Assembly: GCA_001275005.1 (NCBI GenBank)
Contig: JWZX01002820.1
Coordinates: 1 to 31,281 of the forward strand
Reading direction: 5' to 3'
DNA length: 31,281 nt
Origin: Chrysochromulina tobinii
Lineage: Eukaryota; Haptophyta; Prymnesiales; Chrysochromulinaceae
This document shows, one piece after another, positions 1 through 10,551 of the stretch. Made by a program: the position numbers and the translations under genes. The notes under the pieces were generated by a model. The model was not told where the DNA came from, did not search any database, and was given only the letters and a program-made list of their open reading frames with translations. The first letter of the stretch is position 1. Every line of letters begins with the position of its first letter.

Positions 1-3000
1 GGGCGACGTGTCCTCAAGCTGCCGGGCACGCTTGGCGTTGCGCGTGGACGAATCCCGCGCTTCCCCACAGGACTCACGCGCTTCCCCGCTGCCCTCTTCT
101 GCTGTGGACGTCTCAGCCTTAGCGCCCTTGGCCTTACCACCCTCGGCCTCACCGCCCTCGTCCATGCCGTCCGTCTCCCCTCGACCCCCTTGCCGGCGCT
201 GCAGGCGCGCCGCGCGCACTGCCTGGGCCTCGGCGACGGACATCTCCATCGCAAGCTGACGAGCACAGGAGCAGAGGATGCTCAGTAGGAACTCCATGCA
301 ATCAACGACCATCAAGGGCCATCAATGGCCATCAAGGGCACTCGCCTTGAGCATCATCTGCTCTTCCCCACTCGCGCCCGCCGCCGCCGCGGTCGTCCAA
401 GAGCTAATGTTGGCCGCGCGCCGTCTTGGGCGCATGGGTGGGGCTGCGGCTGTCCCCCCACCGTCACCGCCACCGTCGCCCCCCCCACCCTTACCGCCTG
501 CACCGCCCCAGCCCCGGCTGCCACGCACGAGCTCACGGGCCGCCGAGACGTTCGCGTGCAGCCGGCTTTGCTCGAGAAGCATCAGGACAGCGCGCCCCAC
601 GTCCATTTGGTTCGCCTCGAGCGCCACCGCCGCTTGCTCCGCGCCAAACCCCATCGCCTCGATTTCCGTTATGGCCGCGGATCTCGCGGCGTCACCGCCA
701 CCGCTACTGCTGCTGCTGCCACCACCACCGCTGCTGCTGCCTCCACCACCGCTGCTGCTGCCTCTACCACCGCTGCTGCTGCTGCCTCTACCACCGCTGC
801 TGCTGCCTCTACCACCGCTGCTGCTGCTGCCATTTGCACCCTCAGCGCCCTGGACGGCAGGTCTGGCGATAGCGGTGGGCTCGGCGGCGGCGGTGGCGCG
901 CGGTGCGGCTGAGCCCGCGCCTGGCCCCTTCCGAGGCACCCCGCCATCTTTTCGGAGAGCGCCGGTCGCTCCTCGTCCGATCTCGAGTGCATCTCCGGTC
1001 GCTCCTCGTCCGATCTCGAGTGCAAGCTGCCTCTCGGCCATCTCCTTGGCGGCTTCGGCTGCGGCCATCAGGTCGGCCGCTCGCTGAGCGGCCTCGGTGG
1101 CCTCCCTCTCCGCCTCGATGGACGCGGCCTCGGCCGCCTCGGCCGCCGCCGCCGCCATCACCGCCTCCGCCGCCGCCAGCGCCACAAATTTCGGATGCTT
1201 GCGAGCGTTGCCTCTGCCTGCCGCCAAATTAGGCAATGACAGTGCCATATTAGGCAAGGACAGTGCCATATCATTATACGGCACGGCCGTGCCTGCGCCC
1301 GGCTCGGCGCCCGCTGCGGCCACCGCCACCGCAGCATCGTTAGCATCGGCAGTATCCGGGGCGGACAAGGCCGCCGATGTCGCCGCTGCCCTTGCTTTGG
1401 CGGCGGCCGCCGCGCCTTTCACAGAGCCTCGACGTGCTCTGCCCGCCGCATTGGGAACCGACTGCGCCGCCCCACCCTTGGGGTTCGTCATCTCTCTTGG
1501 ACTAGCTTCCTTATTGGGACTACCTTCCTCGACCTTGAGGCCACCGGCGCCGCTGCCGGCGCCGCTGCCGACGGCGCTGCCGGCGGCGCTCCGGCGTGTA
1601 GGCTGACCCTCGGCGGCCTTTGGGATGAGTTCGTGCCGCTTCAAGTCACCAAAGAGGACATAGGGGCCCGGCGGCATGCGATTGAACAGGCATTGCCACA
1701 CGGGCGGACCTCGACGTCCAGAGCCCTCCTCCGCTGCCTCCACCTCCTCCTCCTCGTCCTCGTCCTCCTCCTCGTCCTCGTCCTCGTCCTCCTCGTCCTC
1801 GTCCTCGTCTCCACCCACATCTTCATGGTGCGATCTCCTCCGCTTGCCGCGCTGGGCGCTCAAGGCGGCCGCGGAGGCGGCGGGCGCGCTGCCCAGGGAA
1901 GCAGAGACTGGGGACGGGGCTGGGGCGAGCGCCGCCAGCGCCGCCAGCGCCGCCAGCGGCCTGTGCGCCGGCGGCGGCGGCGGCGCGGGCGGCGGCGGCG
2001 GCTTGCCCGCCTCAATGTCGAGCAACGCTGCGATGCCGTCGGCCAAGCACACCTTGCTTCCACGTAGCGTCCACAACTGATGAGACTTGGCAGCCTCCCG
2101 AGTCAGGCAGTCCCGTGCCGCCCCGCGAGCACGATCCCACTGTGGCCACTCCGCTTGCACGGTGTCGACGATGAGCTCACGCGCGACGGCGCCGCTAGGG
2201 CCGCCGAGGGTGTGCGTCGCGCGCACGATGAAGCCGCGCACGCTGTCGCGCGGTGGGATCTGGGAGGCGGCACTCGGGTGCCCAAACATTTGGGTGCCGC
2301 CTCTCGATAGCGTGTGGGGGGGGGGAGGCGCCGACTCGTATTGGGCACCCGAGTCGGCGCCGTGTTGGGCGTCCGCGTTGGCGCCGTATTGGGCACACGA
2401 GCCAGCGCTGGCTTCCTCGGTCGCGCAAGTGAAGGTGGCGGCGGCGGTCGACAATGCTCCCGAGGTCGCGGCGCCGTCGTGGGCAGAGGTGCGTAGCGTC
2501 AGACCGGCGCTGTCGTGGGCATTGGAGGTGACAGGGCCCTTGCGCACACGGCGCTGTGCGGGGGAGCGCCGGCCGCTCGGCTTACCGGTGCCGTTGCCAC
2601 CCTTGCGCGCGCCGCCGGCGCCGCCGCTGCCGCCACTGCCGCCATCCTCATCCGCCTCGTCGTCGTCGTCGCCCGCCCCGTCGCCTGAGACGGCGCCCGC
2701 GACGGCGCCCGCGACGGCGCCCCGCGACGGCGCCCCGCGCTCGGACCGCCGCTACTGCCGCCCATACGGCGCCCGACACGGCGCCCCGCGCCCTTGGTTC
2801 CAATAGAACGCCAGTCAGCCTCGCCGCTCTCATCGTCAGATGCCTCCCCGCACGCTCCCGGCGTCCACCCCATCTCAAACCGGCGCATGTCGATGACGCA
2901 CACGTCGTCCCCGCCAATGGCGCAGCAGCATCGCGTGGCCGCGTGCCCAAACGGCAACCAGAGCGGCAGCGCAAAGTTGGTCGACTCGGCGCAGTTGAGC

Positions 3001-4392
3001 CCCAAGTTGAAGCCGAAGTGGTAGGCCTGGGGCAGCTCGATCACAGCAAGGTTGTGCGCTCACAATCAAGGGCCATCGACGGAGAGCAAGCGCAATCAAG
3101 AGCCATCAAGGGAGATCCCACCTTGGGAAGCGTGATCACAAACTCGCCCGCGTACTGGCGCAGTGTCGAGCACCGAACTCCATTCTGCGCGAAGACGCCC
3201 GGCGCGATGAGGGTCGTCTTGTGCCGCAGGAATTCAGCGCACTTGGCGTGCTCGTCGGGCATGAGCTGCGCGCCGAGATCGAGCGAGATCGATCAGAGGG
3301 ACCAAAAGACGAGACTTGAGGGCGCCATCAAGGGGTCATCAAGGGCCATCACGAGAGCTCGTCGGAGATCTCGCAGCGAGATCACGGGAGCTCGTCGGAG
3401 ATCTCACCTGGGCGGCGAGCAGCTCGATCATCGTGGCGCACGTGGACGAGGCGCCGTACCACTGCTTGGGGGCACCGTAGTGCAGCTGCGGGTGCGCGCA
3501 CGATCGAGTGCACCGAGTGCACCGAGAGCACCGAGCAAGGGTTAGGGGCAGCGGCCGCAGCAAAGCAACAGCAGATCAGCAGCAGCAGCAGGAGCAGCAG
3601 CGGCAGTGCAATCAAGGCCAATCAAGGCCAATCACACGCAATCGAGGCCAATCAACGGGCGCACATAGTTGATCGAGAGCAGGTCCATATCCTCATCAAG
3701 GCCAATCAAGGCCCATCACACGCAATCAACGGGCGCACATAGTTGATCGAGAGCAGGTCCATATCCTCGACATGCAAGCCGAAGAGGGCGCGGTACGCGC
3801 CAAAGTAGAGCATGGGTGTGTTGATGCCGTTCATCGGCTTGGAGATTGCGCCGTCGCCGCGCCGGAGCAGGTCCGGAAGGTTGTTCAGGTTCCACGGCTT
3901 CACGTCAGGAGCAAAGCGCGTGCCGTCGAGGTCGGCGCCGTACAGCGCAGGGCGTGCGAAGGCAAGCTCGGCCCAAAACTTGTCTTCGAGGTCGTCGAGC
4001 GTGTGCTCGTTGCGCACCTGCTCGCGCGACGCGTACGCCGTCGACTCGCGCTCGAAGCGCTCGAAGCTCATCGCCGGCCGCGTCTCGTGCATCAGCGCGT
4101 AGAGGCCCGATGCGTTGCCAGACGGCACAACGTGCTGCGCGATGGCGCCCGCGAGCCTGTACGTGGGCGGCGGCGGCACCTGCGGCGGACCCTGCCAGCT
4201 CTGCGGCGGCACAATCTTCGCGATGCCGCTCGGCCCGATCTGGCTGGCGATGGACGTCACATACGCCGCAAAGTTGGAGAACTCGTCGTCAGTAGGATGG
4301 AAGATGGGAGCGGCGAATGCCTCGCCGCCGCGCAATCCGACCGGACGCCACCGAGGGCGCAGCTCACGGTCCGACTCCTGCGGCTCCGCCAT
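1..4392 (-). CDS. KDM4/JMJD2-like JmjN-JmjC histone lysine demethylase with long disordered tail and UBA domain (3' end off window)
   Basis: Predicted Fe(II)/2-oxoglutarate histone demethylase acting on chromatin. Exons: 4392-3739, 3485-3408, 3265-3122, 3026-2768, 2684-346, 255-<1; all phases agree. Start is ATG at 4392 (MAEPQESDRE). A JmjN motif (APIFHPTDDEFSNF) is followed by the JmjC core: INTPMLYFG, then the iron-binding HxE in LFGLHVEDMDLLSINY, the YGAPKQWYG segment with the 2OG lysine, then AGEFVITLPK joined by splicing to AYHFGFNLGLNCAES, which carries the distal histidine. After the JmjC domain come acidic runs, a possible winged-helix-like segment (about 2260-2040), Ser/Gly-rich trinucleotide repeats (about 700-830) and a UBA-like helix bundle (AITEIEAMGFGAEQAAVALE, about 680-570). 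The JmjC assignment is strong. Joining it to the UBA part depends on the 2767-2685 intron, which restores the frame, so two genes remain possible. Confidence 0.78.
256..345 (-). other. KDM4-like gene intron 5, possible GC-AG intron
   Basis: Donor AAG|GCGAGTG is a typical non-canonical GC donor. The intron holds three TTGATGGCC-type repeats and ends CTCGTCAG. Phase 0; the downstream frame stays open to position 1. An alternative acceptor at 292 (GCATGGAG) also keeps phase. Confidence 0.5.
2685..2767 (-). other. KDM4-like gene intron 4 (proposed, GC-rich, frame-restoring)
   Basis: GTATGGGC ... CCGTCTCAG, 83 bp, phase 1. The region is a GGCGCCGTC tandem repeat with one 13-bp unit among 12-bp units. 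Removing this segment joins the JmjC frame to the long downstream frame. A one-base indel in the repeat would be an alternative explanation. Confidence 0.5.
3027..3121 (-). other. KDM4-like gene intron 3
   Basis: GTGGGATC ... CTGCCCCAG, phase 0. Splicing gives ITLPKAYHFGFN, matching the family's ITFPRAYHSGFN; read-through does not. Confidence 0.85.
3266..3407 (-). other. KDM4-like gene intron 2
   Basis: GTGAGATCT ... GGCGCGCAG, phase 0. Joins MIELLAAQ to LMPDEHAKCAEF, as expected for JmjC. Contains repeated GATCTCCGACGAGCTC blocks and TTGATGGCC-type repeats. Confidence 0.8.
3486..3738 (-). other. KDM4-like gene intron 1, with tandem copy of exon end
   Basis: Donor GTGCGCCC follows the codons for LLSINY; acceptor GCACCCGCAG precedes LHYGAPK. 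The intron holds a second copy of the exon end plus donor: 3650-3694 repeats 3724-3768 (45 identical bp, offset 74). Two donors are therefore available. The upstream one gives a correct JmjC join. Confidence 0.75.
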
Positions 4393-4814
4393 CGCGCGAG
4401 GCGCGCAACGCGTCGATGAGATGGGTCCGCTTTCCCGAGCGCGTGTCCGACACGCGAATGCTGATCCGAGTCTCGCGTCTCACGCAACTTCCGCGACTTA
4501 TCGTTACAGTTACAGAACTTGTACCCCTTCCCAAGTTTGCCAAAGCATGCCACAGAACCTAGCCAATCAAAGGTACATGTACGCCAAGGCACCTCCACCG
4601 CTGGCTCAGAGAGCACACTCCAGCGGGTTCCACTGAGACTGGGAGCGTGTGTCGTTCATGTGGTCAACAGAATTCCCGCGGCGCTGGTGGTGGCTGGATA
4701 GTGTTGTCACCCCTTGTCCCACCCGTTAACAACTGTCCATTAAACTCAGCACAACCAGCATGCATTTCTCTCCTGGCTGTTACAGAACTTTCGTTTGTGG
4801 CCGCTATAAGGCGC
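4393..4814. promoter_or_regulatory. Divergent promoter region
   Basis: This 422-bp gap lies between the ATGs of the (-) demethylase gene and the (+) EF-hand gene. It is less GC-rich than the genes. I see no long frame of coding character and no clear TATA box other than a weak CTATAAGG just before the (+) start. A bidirectional promoter is inferred from layout only. Confidence 0.4.
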
Positions 4815-7800
4815 ATGCCGAGAGCTCGGCTGCCGACCTCAACGTTGGTCGCCGCGCTGCTCGAGCAGAAGAACACCAAGAGGAGGATCCTGCGGATCCT
4901 GACGCACAAGTACCACGATCCAACGGAGCAGATCTCGCGCGATGCCTTCGCCGAGCTCGTCGCCAATGCCCTCGCCGAGGACTGCGCCTTTAGCCACGAC
5001 GAGCTGATCGCCGCCGCCCGAGACGTCTTTGACACCAAGATCTTGGCTTCAAAGACGCTCGCAGTGAGCCCCCGCGACTCGGTGAGCGCACGAGAGATCC
5101 TCTCCCTCTATCGCTTCGGGTTCACTGCGGCAGCGGGCCTGCCCGAGCCCATCGGGCTGCCGCAGAGCGTTAGCGTTCAGAGAATCGAGCTCGTGACGTC
5201 TCTGCGCGATGCGGCACGCATCTACGAGCGCGGAGGGCTGATGTCGCCGCGCATCGCACGCAGCCACGGCGATGCCGCCCTCTCTCCTAGCGCCGACGCG
5301 CCCTCTCCCCTCGCGCTCATCACGGCGCTGCCAACCGAAGCCGACGGCCTGGTTGGCCCTTACGATCGTAACGGCCTGGTTGGCCGTTACGATGGGCTCA
5401 ACGCGAAGACCAAAGTCGGCAGCGCCGAAGAGGAAGGCGGCGCGCCGGTCGACGGTGCGGCGGGGCGTCGCTCGCCGTCGGGCCCGCCCTCGACTGAGAC
5501 GCTGCTGCGGCTGGTCCAGGCGCGTCTGCGCACACAAGCCGCCCGGCTACGCGTGAAGCTCGAGAAGCTCTCAATCGACCGACACGGCGCGGCTCCCATC
5601 GACGAGATGATTCGAACCGTTCGGGAGATTGGATCTCGCGCGCACCCGCCGCTGCTGGTCGTGGGGGCGGCAGAGGCAGCGCTGCGTGAGCTCGCATGGA
5701 GCGTGGGCGATGGGCGCCGAGATGGGCGCGGGGCGGCAGAGGAGTGGGGCGAGCAGGACGCGGATGTGGGCGATGGTGACGAGGTGGAGCAAGGCGAGAA
5801 TGTGACGCTGACGGGTGGAGTGAAGAAGGAGGCAACTGACGATGAGGGGATGCGTGGCGAGGAGGACGGCAGCAGTGGTGGCGATGACGTCGGCGGCAAC
5901 GAGGCTCCGCAGCGGGTGCATTTGCTACCCTCGCTTCCTGATTTGGCAACGCGGCGGGTGCATGTTCGCCGTTTCGCCGCGGCGCTGTGGACAGTCCCCG
6001 GTCACCAACCGCCAAGCTTACCGCCGTTACCCGTGCCCAAGGGCGGTGCGATCACTTCTGGGAGCGCCGTGGTAAGCACTTGCATGCAGATCTCTTCTGG
6101 GATCGCCGGCCTCCGGCACAGCGCCAGCAGCCCGGCCGTCGCTAGCCTGCGGGCACCGGCCCGGGCCATTCGTCGGAAGTCGCTACCTAATTTGGCACTG
6201 CCATCACTACCTAATATGGAACAACCCTTTCCTCGGAAGCCGGAAGCCGCCGCCGCCGCCCAGGGCGGAGCAAGGAAGCCGATCACGCAATACGAGATCA
6301 TGATCGGCACCGCGAGTGGCAGACGGCACGGCGGCGGCGGCGGCTGGGGCGATGGCGGCGGCAGCGTCGTCGTCGTTGTTGGCGGCGGCGATGACGGTTG
6401 TCTTCCTCCGATGAAGACTCCGGGCTCCAGCACCGCGTCCTCCCTGACAAAACCCCGCGCTGCTGTCGATACATCCGCGCTGCCCAGCTTATCGCCCTCC
6501 TCCTCCGCCGCCGCCGTCGCCGCGGCCTCCCCGGGGCTCAACGCGTTTGGAAGCGTCACGCGTAGTGCGATGCCGAAGGCGACGCCCCTAGTAGGCGCCG
6601 ATGCAGCAGGCGAGGAGTTTCGTCAACCATGTGATGCGGATGTTGCAAGGAGGTCGAATGTGCGCCGTCACCTGCAGCAAGGCATCTCGTTAGCTGGGAG
6701 CAACGCGATGCTCCTCAAGCTTCGCACCAGGGTCCGCGAATGGTCATTGCATGCCGTCAGCCAGGTGCAGGTGCAGCAGGTGCAGCAGGTGCAGCAGGTG
6801 CAGCAGCGACAGCTGCAGCAAAACGCAGCAAAGCGCGCGGCAGACGCGCAGGCGGTCGGTCCTATAAGCGTGACCGCGTACTTGGATGAGGTCTTCCATC
6901 AGGTCGCCGGCGACGACGATCTTGCCGCCGAAGCCGCCGCCGATGCAGCGGCAGCCAAAGCAGCCGCCAAGACAGCCGCACGAAAAGCGGCGCGCGGCAG
7001 ACGGCCGGGGATCTTGGGAGATTTCGATCTGGACGAAGAGCCAGGTGCTCCGCCGATTGTCGACCAGGTGAGTGAGGCATGACCACTGACGACCACTGAT
7101 GGCCACTTAATGACCACTGATGACCACTGATGACCACTGATGACCACTGATGACCACTTGATGACCACTGATGATCACTGATGACCACTGATGACCACTG
7201 ACGACCACTGATGGCCACTTAATGACCACTGATGATCACCGACACACCGAGCCTCATTGATGACCCCATTGAGAGGCGTAACGATCAACGCTCTGCCGAT
7301 CGCCGAGCAGATCAAGAGGGCCCTGCAGCTGAACGCGACGAGAGTGATGGACCTGTTCCGAAGCTGGGATGAGAATGGCGACGGGCAGGTGTCATGCGCC
7401 GAGTTCCATCACGCGATGGCCGTCCTGGGACTCGAGGTGCCCGCAGAGAGCATCGACGAGCTGTTCGCCAGCTGGGATGCCGATGGCGGTGGCACGCTCG
7501 AGTTCTACGAGCTCTCCAAGATCCTGCGCGGCCCTGTCGCTGACCTCCCTACCAAGACAGCGCTCCCGGCCATCTCGGCCAAGGTACAGAAGACCTTCTC
7601 GCGCTTCGACGTGAATCACAACGGGTACCTCGAAATCCAGGAGCTGCGCAAGGCGCTCGAGCACCACGGCCTCGACTTAAGCACCGCCGAGGCCGGGCGC
7701 ATCCTGAGCGTGTACGACGACAAGCCCAACGGCAAGCTGGACCTGAGCGAGTTTGCGCAGGTCATCCACGACCTGAGCGCCACTGCTTCCAAGGTCAAGC

Positions 7801-9257
7801 TGACCTTCTCGCGCTTCGATGCAAATGACAGCGGGTACCTCGAAATCCAGGAGCTGCGCAAGGCGCTCGAGCACCACGGCCTCGACTTAAGCACTGCCGA
7901 GGCCGGACGAATCATGAGCGTGTACGACGGCAATCCCAACGGCAAGCTGGACCTGAGCGAGTTTGCGCAGGTCATTCATGACCTGAGCGCCTCCCTACTG
8001 CACCCTACTGTGCAGCCGACGGCCAGCAAGGGGGCCACCCCACCCCCGACGGAGATTAATCGCAAGGCGTACCAACGGGCGATGGCCGAATTTGGGATGG
8101 ATTTGGGCGCGGGCGAGGAAGGTGAGGCTGATGATGACCTCTGATGACCGCTGATGACCCCTGATGGCCGAATTTGGGATGGATTTGGGCGCTGGCGAGG
8201 AAGGTGAGGCTGATGATGACCACACTGATAATGACCCCTGATTGTTCCGTGGCTTGCATGCTGATTGAAGCTGATGGGCTCCCTCATCAGGCGAGGTCCT
8301 TTTCCAAGCCCTGGACGTCAAGGGGGAGGGTACGATCTCCATGAGTGATCTCCAGGCCGCGATCAAGTTCATCCTAGATCCACGGCACGAGACGGACCCG
8401 ACAGGTCTGCTTCCACTGATGACCGCTGATGACCGCTTATGGCCACTGATGACCACTGATGACCTCTGACGATCCTCGGCACGAGGCAGACCCGTCCGGT
8501 CTTCTTCCACAGCTTGACCTCGAGGCCATTGCCTGCTGATGACTGCATGATGACTGCATGCTGATTTCATGATGACTGCATGACGACTGAAAGCTGACTG
8601 CATGAGGATTGCCTCCCTGATCAGGTCTGCTCCGCGACTCGGCCTCGCTGCCCGCTGGCCTCCTTAAGCTCTTCCAAATCGAGCACCGGTCCACGCTGGC
8701 CAATCCCTCGCCGACTTCGGCCAAGACGAAGACCTCGGCCAAGAAATCGGCCAATCCCACCGAACAGCTCCGGGCATCCCTCGTGGCGAGGGGGGAACGG
8801 GTGGTGGGCCTGTTCCGGCGGTGGGATCTCAACGGCGATGGCATCATCTCGAAGGAGGAGGTGATCTGCAACATGATTGCGCCGGATTGCTCCACATCAT
8901 CAGAGGCGAATAGTTCTCATGAGAGGCTTCTTCCCATCCCCCCCCCCCTCACCCACCCCCTCCTTTTGGGCGCGGTGCGCACAGTTCCGGGCGGCTCTTC
9001 CCGAGCTCGGCCTGATCTCGATCTTGGTCGGCCAGGCGGACGATCTTTTTGATCAATTCGACACGGACAGCTCGGGCGAAATCTCCTTCCACGAGCTCCA
9101 TGCGATGCTTCGCAAGCCACCCCCCGCCGTGCGCCAGCCGCCGGCCCGTCGCGTGCAGATTGCCATCCTCGAAATCGAGCCGCTTCGCGAGCAGACGCGA
9201 CGCAAGCTGCTCGAGATGAACATGCGCGCGACCATGCAGGACAACCTGCTGACCTGA
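4815..9257 (+). CDS. Large protein with about nine EF-hands after a disordered N-terminal half
   Basis: Predicted calcium-binding protein of 1228 aa. Exons: 4815-7067, 7311-8121, 8291-8404, 8625-8860, 8985-9257; phases agree. Start is the first in-frame ATG (MPRARLPTST). The first 750 residues are mostly low-complexity, with a folded-looking stretch near the start (LVAALLEQKNTKRRILRILT) and a VQQ repeat at 6764-6806. EF loops follow: DENGDGQVSCAEF, DADGGGTLEFYEL, DVNHNGYLEIQEL, DDKPNGKLDLSEF, DANDSGYLEIQEL, DGNPNGKLDLSEF, DVKGEGTISMSDL, DLNGDGIISKEEF, DTDSSGEISFHEL. Hands three-four and five-six are a recent 210-bp tandem copy. The loops beginning DDKPNGK and DGNPNGK deviate from canonical ligand spacing and may bind calcium weakly. 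There is no kinase or membrane segment, so this is not a CDPK. The role is unknown beyond calcium sensing. Confidence 0.85.
5344..5397 (+). repeat. 27-bp tandem duplication in coding sequence
   Basis: Two copies of ACGGCCTGGTTGGCC-(C/G)TTACGAT encode GLVGPYD and GLVGRYD in the EF-hand protein. The unit is in frame. Confidence 0.8.
6050..6107 (-). mobile_element. Inverted type II introner-like core inside an exon, flanked by 19-bp direct repeat
   Basis: GATCACTTCTGGGAGCGCC at 6050-6068 and GATCTCTTCTGGGATCGCC at 6089-6107 (two mismatches) flank about 20 bp. Reverse-complemented, that spacer and the adjoining bases read TGCATGCAAGTGCTTACC, matching the core of the intron at 23988-24072. The offset is 39 bp, so the insertion is in frame and appears translated. 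Confidence 0.65.
6764..6806 (+). repeat. GTGCAGCAG microsatellite coding VQQ repeats
   Basis: About four 9-bp units GTGCAGCAG in frame, encoding VQVQQVQQVQQVQQ in the EF-hand protein. Confidence 0.85.
7068..7310 (+). other. EF-hand gene intron 1, TGATGACCAC repeats
   Basis: Donor CAG|GTGAGTGA, acceptor CGCCGAGCAG before ATCAAG, phase 0. The interior is a run of about fifteen 10-11-bp units of TGATGACCAC type. Splicing joins PPIVDQ to IKRALQLNATRVMDLFRSWD. Confidence 0.7.
7593..7994 (+). repeat. 210-bp tandem duplication of an EF-hand pair
   Basis: 7593-7784 and 7803-7994 are nearly identical, with differences concentrated in the loop codons. Each copy encodes two EF-hands. Confidence 0.9.
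8122..8290 (+). other. EF-hand gene intron 2, CTCATCAG type with 82-bp-offset duplication
   Basis: Donor G|GTGAGG, acceptor CCCTCATCAG, next exon GCGAGG, phase 1. 8163-8221 repeats 8081-8139, so exon end plus donor occur twice. Ends in TGCATGCTGATTG repeats. Confidence 0.8.
8405..8624 (+). other. EF-hand gene intron 3, flanked by GTCTGCTyC duplication
   Basis: Intron starts GTCTGCTTCC; next exon starts GTCTGCTCCG after CCCTGATCAG. Phase 1. It contains a diverged copy of the upstream exon end (GATCCTCGGCACGAGG ...) near 8470-8510, followed by TGACTGCATGA repeats. Confidence 0.8.
8861..8984 (+). other. EF-hand gene intron 4
   Basis: GTGATCTG ... GTGCGCACAG, phase 0. Splicing gives ISKEEFRAALPELGL, a natural EF-hand continuation. 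There is a C-rich tract before the acceptor. It lacks the repeat cores. Confidence 0.8.
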
Positions 9258-9390
9258 TAGTATGAAGGGCACGGATATGGTACCACGTGTTGACATACAC
9301 CTTCAGTTCAAGCATTCTCCGACTTGACTTGAAGTTCGTGAAAACGGTTTGTCGATCTATTTGCGGAAAGACGAAACCCAGTTCGCAGCC

Positions 9391-10551
9391 ATGCACCAGG
9401 CTCCTGGTGGACCGTGCGTCCTGCTGCCCTTCGCACAGCGGGTCGCACTCCTCATCCTATGCCCGCTCGAATTCATCAACTCCAAACTCTGGTCGGCTAG
9501 TCCCTTACTCGAGGCACTTTTCGGCGCGTCTGCCGAGAAAATGAGCGAGCACGATGCAGGCCGACGCGTGCTGTCTCCGACACGTGCGACCCGCCTCGCT
9601 GGTGCACTAGGCTGGTCGTCGAAGGCGGGTGTGCGGCGCGCAAAGTTCAATGTTCAAGAAGCTGAGCACGTGAGCAGGCGTTGCGAACGCGCAACTGCAC
9701 CGTGCTCAGCTGGCGCGGCCAGTGTTGCGGAGCGCGTGCTGCGCACGAACGCGGCCACGTTTTCGGGCGCGCTGCTGGGCGAGGACGATGTGGACGTGCT
9801 CGAATTCATGCGTGGCTGCCGGGAGTTCCGCGACACGATCTTGGTGCGGCTCGGCTCATTCAGTCGGCCCGCGGCCAAGCAGGTGACCGACAATCTTGCC
9901 AAGATCGAGGCCACTTACGCCCTGAACCCTCGACGCTTCGGCTCGATGCATGCGCTGCTCGAGGAGGAGGCGCGCTCGCAGATGCATGCGCGCATGCGCA
10001 CGAGAGGCCTCGCCGACCCGTCCGCCGCGATGGGTCTCCTTTGGGCGCGCCGCGGCCTACAGTATTGGATTTGTCTGTTTAGGCCGCTGCTAGAGGCCGG
10101 GCTGGACGGGAGGACTGCCCGTCTGCCCAATCATGAGGACGCGAAGGCCGCGCATGGGGAGAGCCTTGGGCCGTATACAGGGTGATCGCCTCGGATAGCT
10201 TCGGATAGCTTCGGATTGCCTCGGCGTGCCTCGGATTTCCGCCGATTGGCTTCCTGTGATGGCCCCGGATTGCGCCGCTCGGATCGCATGATCAACTGAT
10301 CAACAGGACGACGATGCACATGCTGAGGGTAGATGCCGATTGCCTCCCTCATCAGGTGGATGATGAACAACATCACGACGATGGCGACGCGCTTGACACC
10401 CAATGGCCACGGTCTCTCGCGCCTCGCCCCGGGACACAACGAGCTGCTCGAGGACATGCGGATTTGGTCCGAATGCATAAGTTTGGTGCTTGCGCGGGCG
10501 CGGCGACTACACGAGGCGCTCGGTTTAGAGGATCAGACGAAGACCATTTGA
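9391..10551 (+). CDS. Glycolipid transfer protein (GLTP) domain protein
   Basis: Predicted cytosolic lipid-transfer protein of 328 aa. Exons 9391-10181 and 10356-10551; phase 2 join. Start is the first ATG (MHQAPGG). An N-terminal extension of about 125 residues precedes a GLTP fold: VLEFMRGCREFRDTILVRLG, DNLAKIEATY, RFGSMHALLEEEA, MGLLWARRGLQYW and, across the splice, ESLGPYT|GWMMNNI. Of the GLTP headgroup-site residues, the Asn and Lys (NxxK) and the Trp in LLWARR are present. The usual Asp four residues before the Asn is Gln, and the His of the PYHxW motif is Thr. Family is clear; ligand may differ from canonical glycolipids, or the protein may have lost transfer activity. Confidence 0.8.
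10182..10355 (+). other. GLTP gene intron, CTCATCAG type
   Basis: Starts GTGATCG, ends CCCTCATCAG, next exon GTGGATG. The interior has repeated TCGGATAGCTTCGGAT and CTCGGAT-type units. Splicing restores PYTGWMMN. Confidence 0.85.

Noticed and set aside
278-1087. Plus-strand proline/leucine-rich frame
   Set aside because: It is antisense to the Ser/Gly repeat region of the demethylase gene; no family similarity and no plausible gene structure.
9349-9390. Upstream extension of the GLTP protein from a TTG
   Set aside because: Not an ATG; nuclear eukaryotic start is taken as ATG at 9391. The same reasoning moved starts at 4647, 14999, 22429 and 27299 to the first in-frame ATG.
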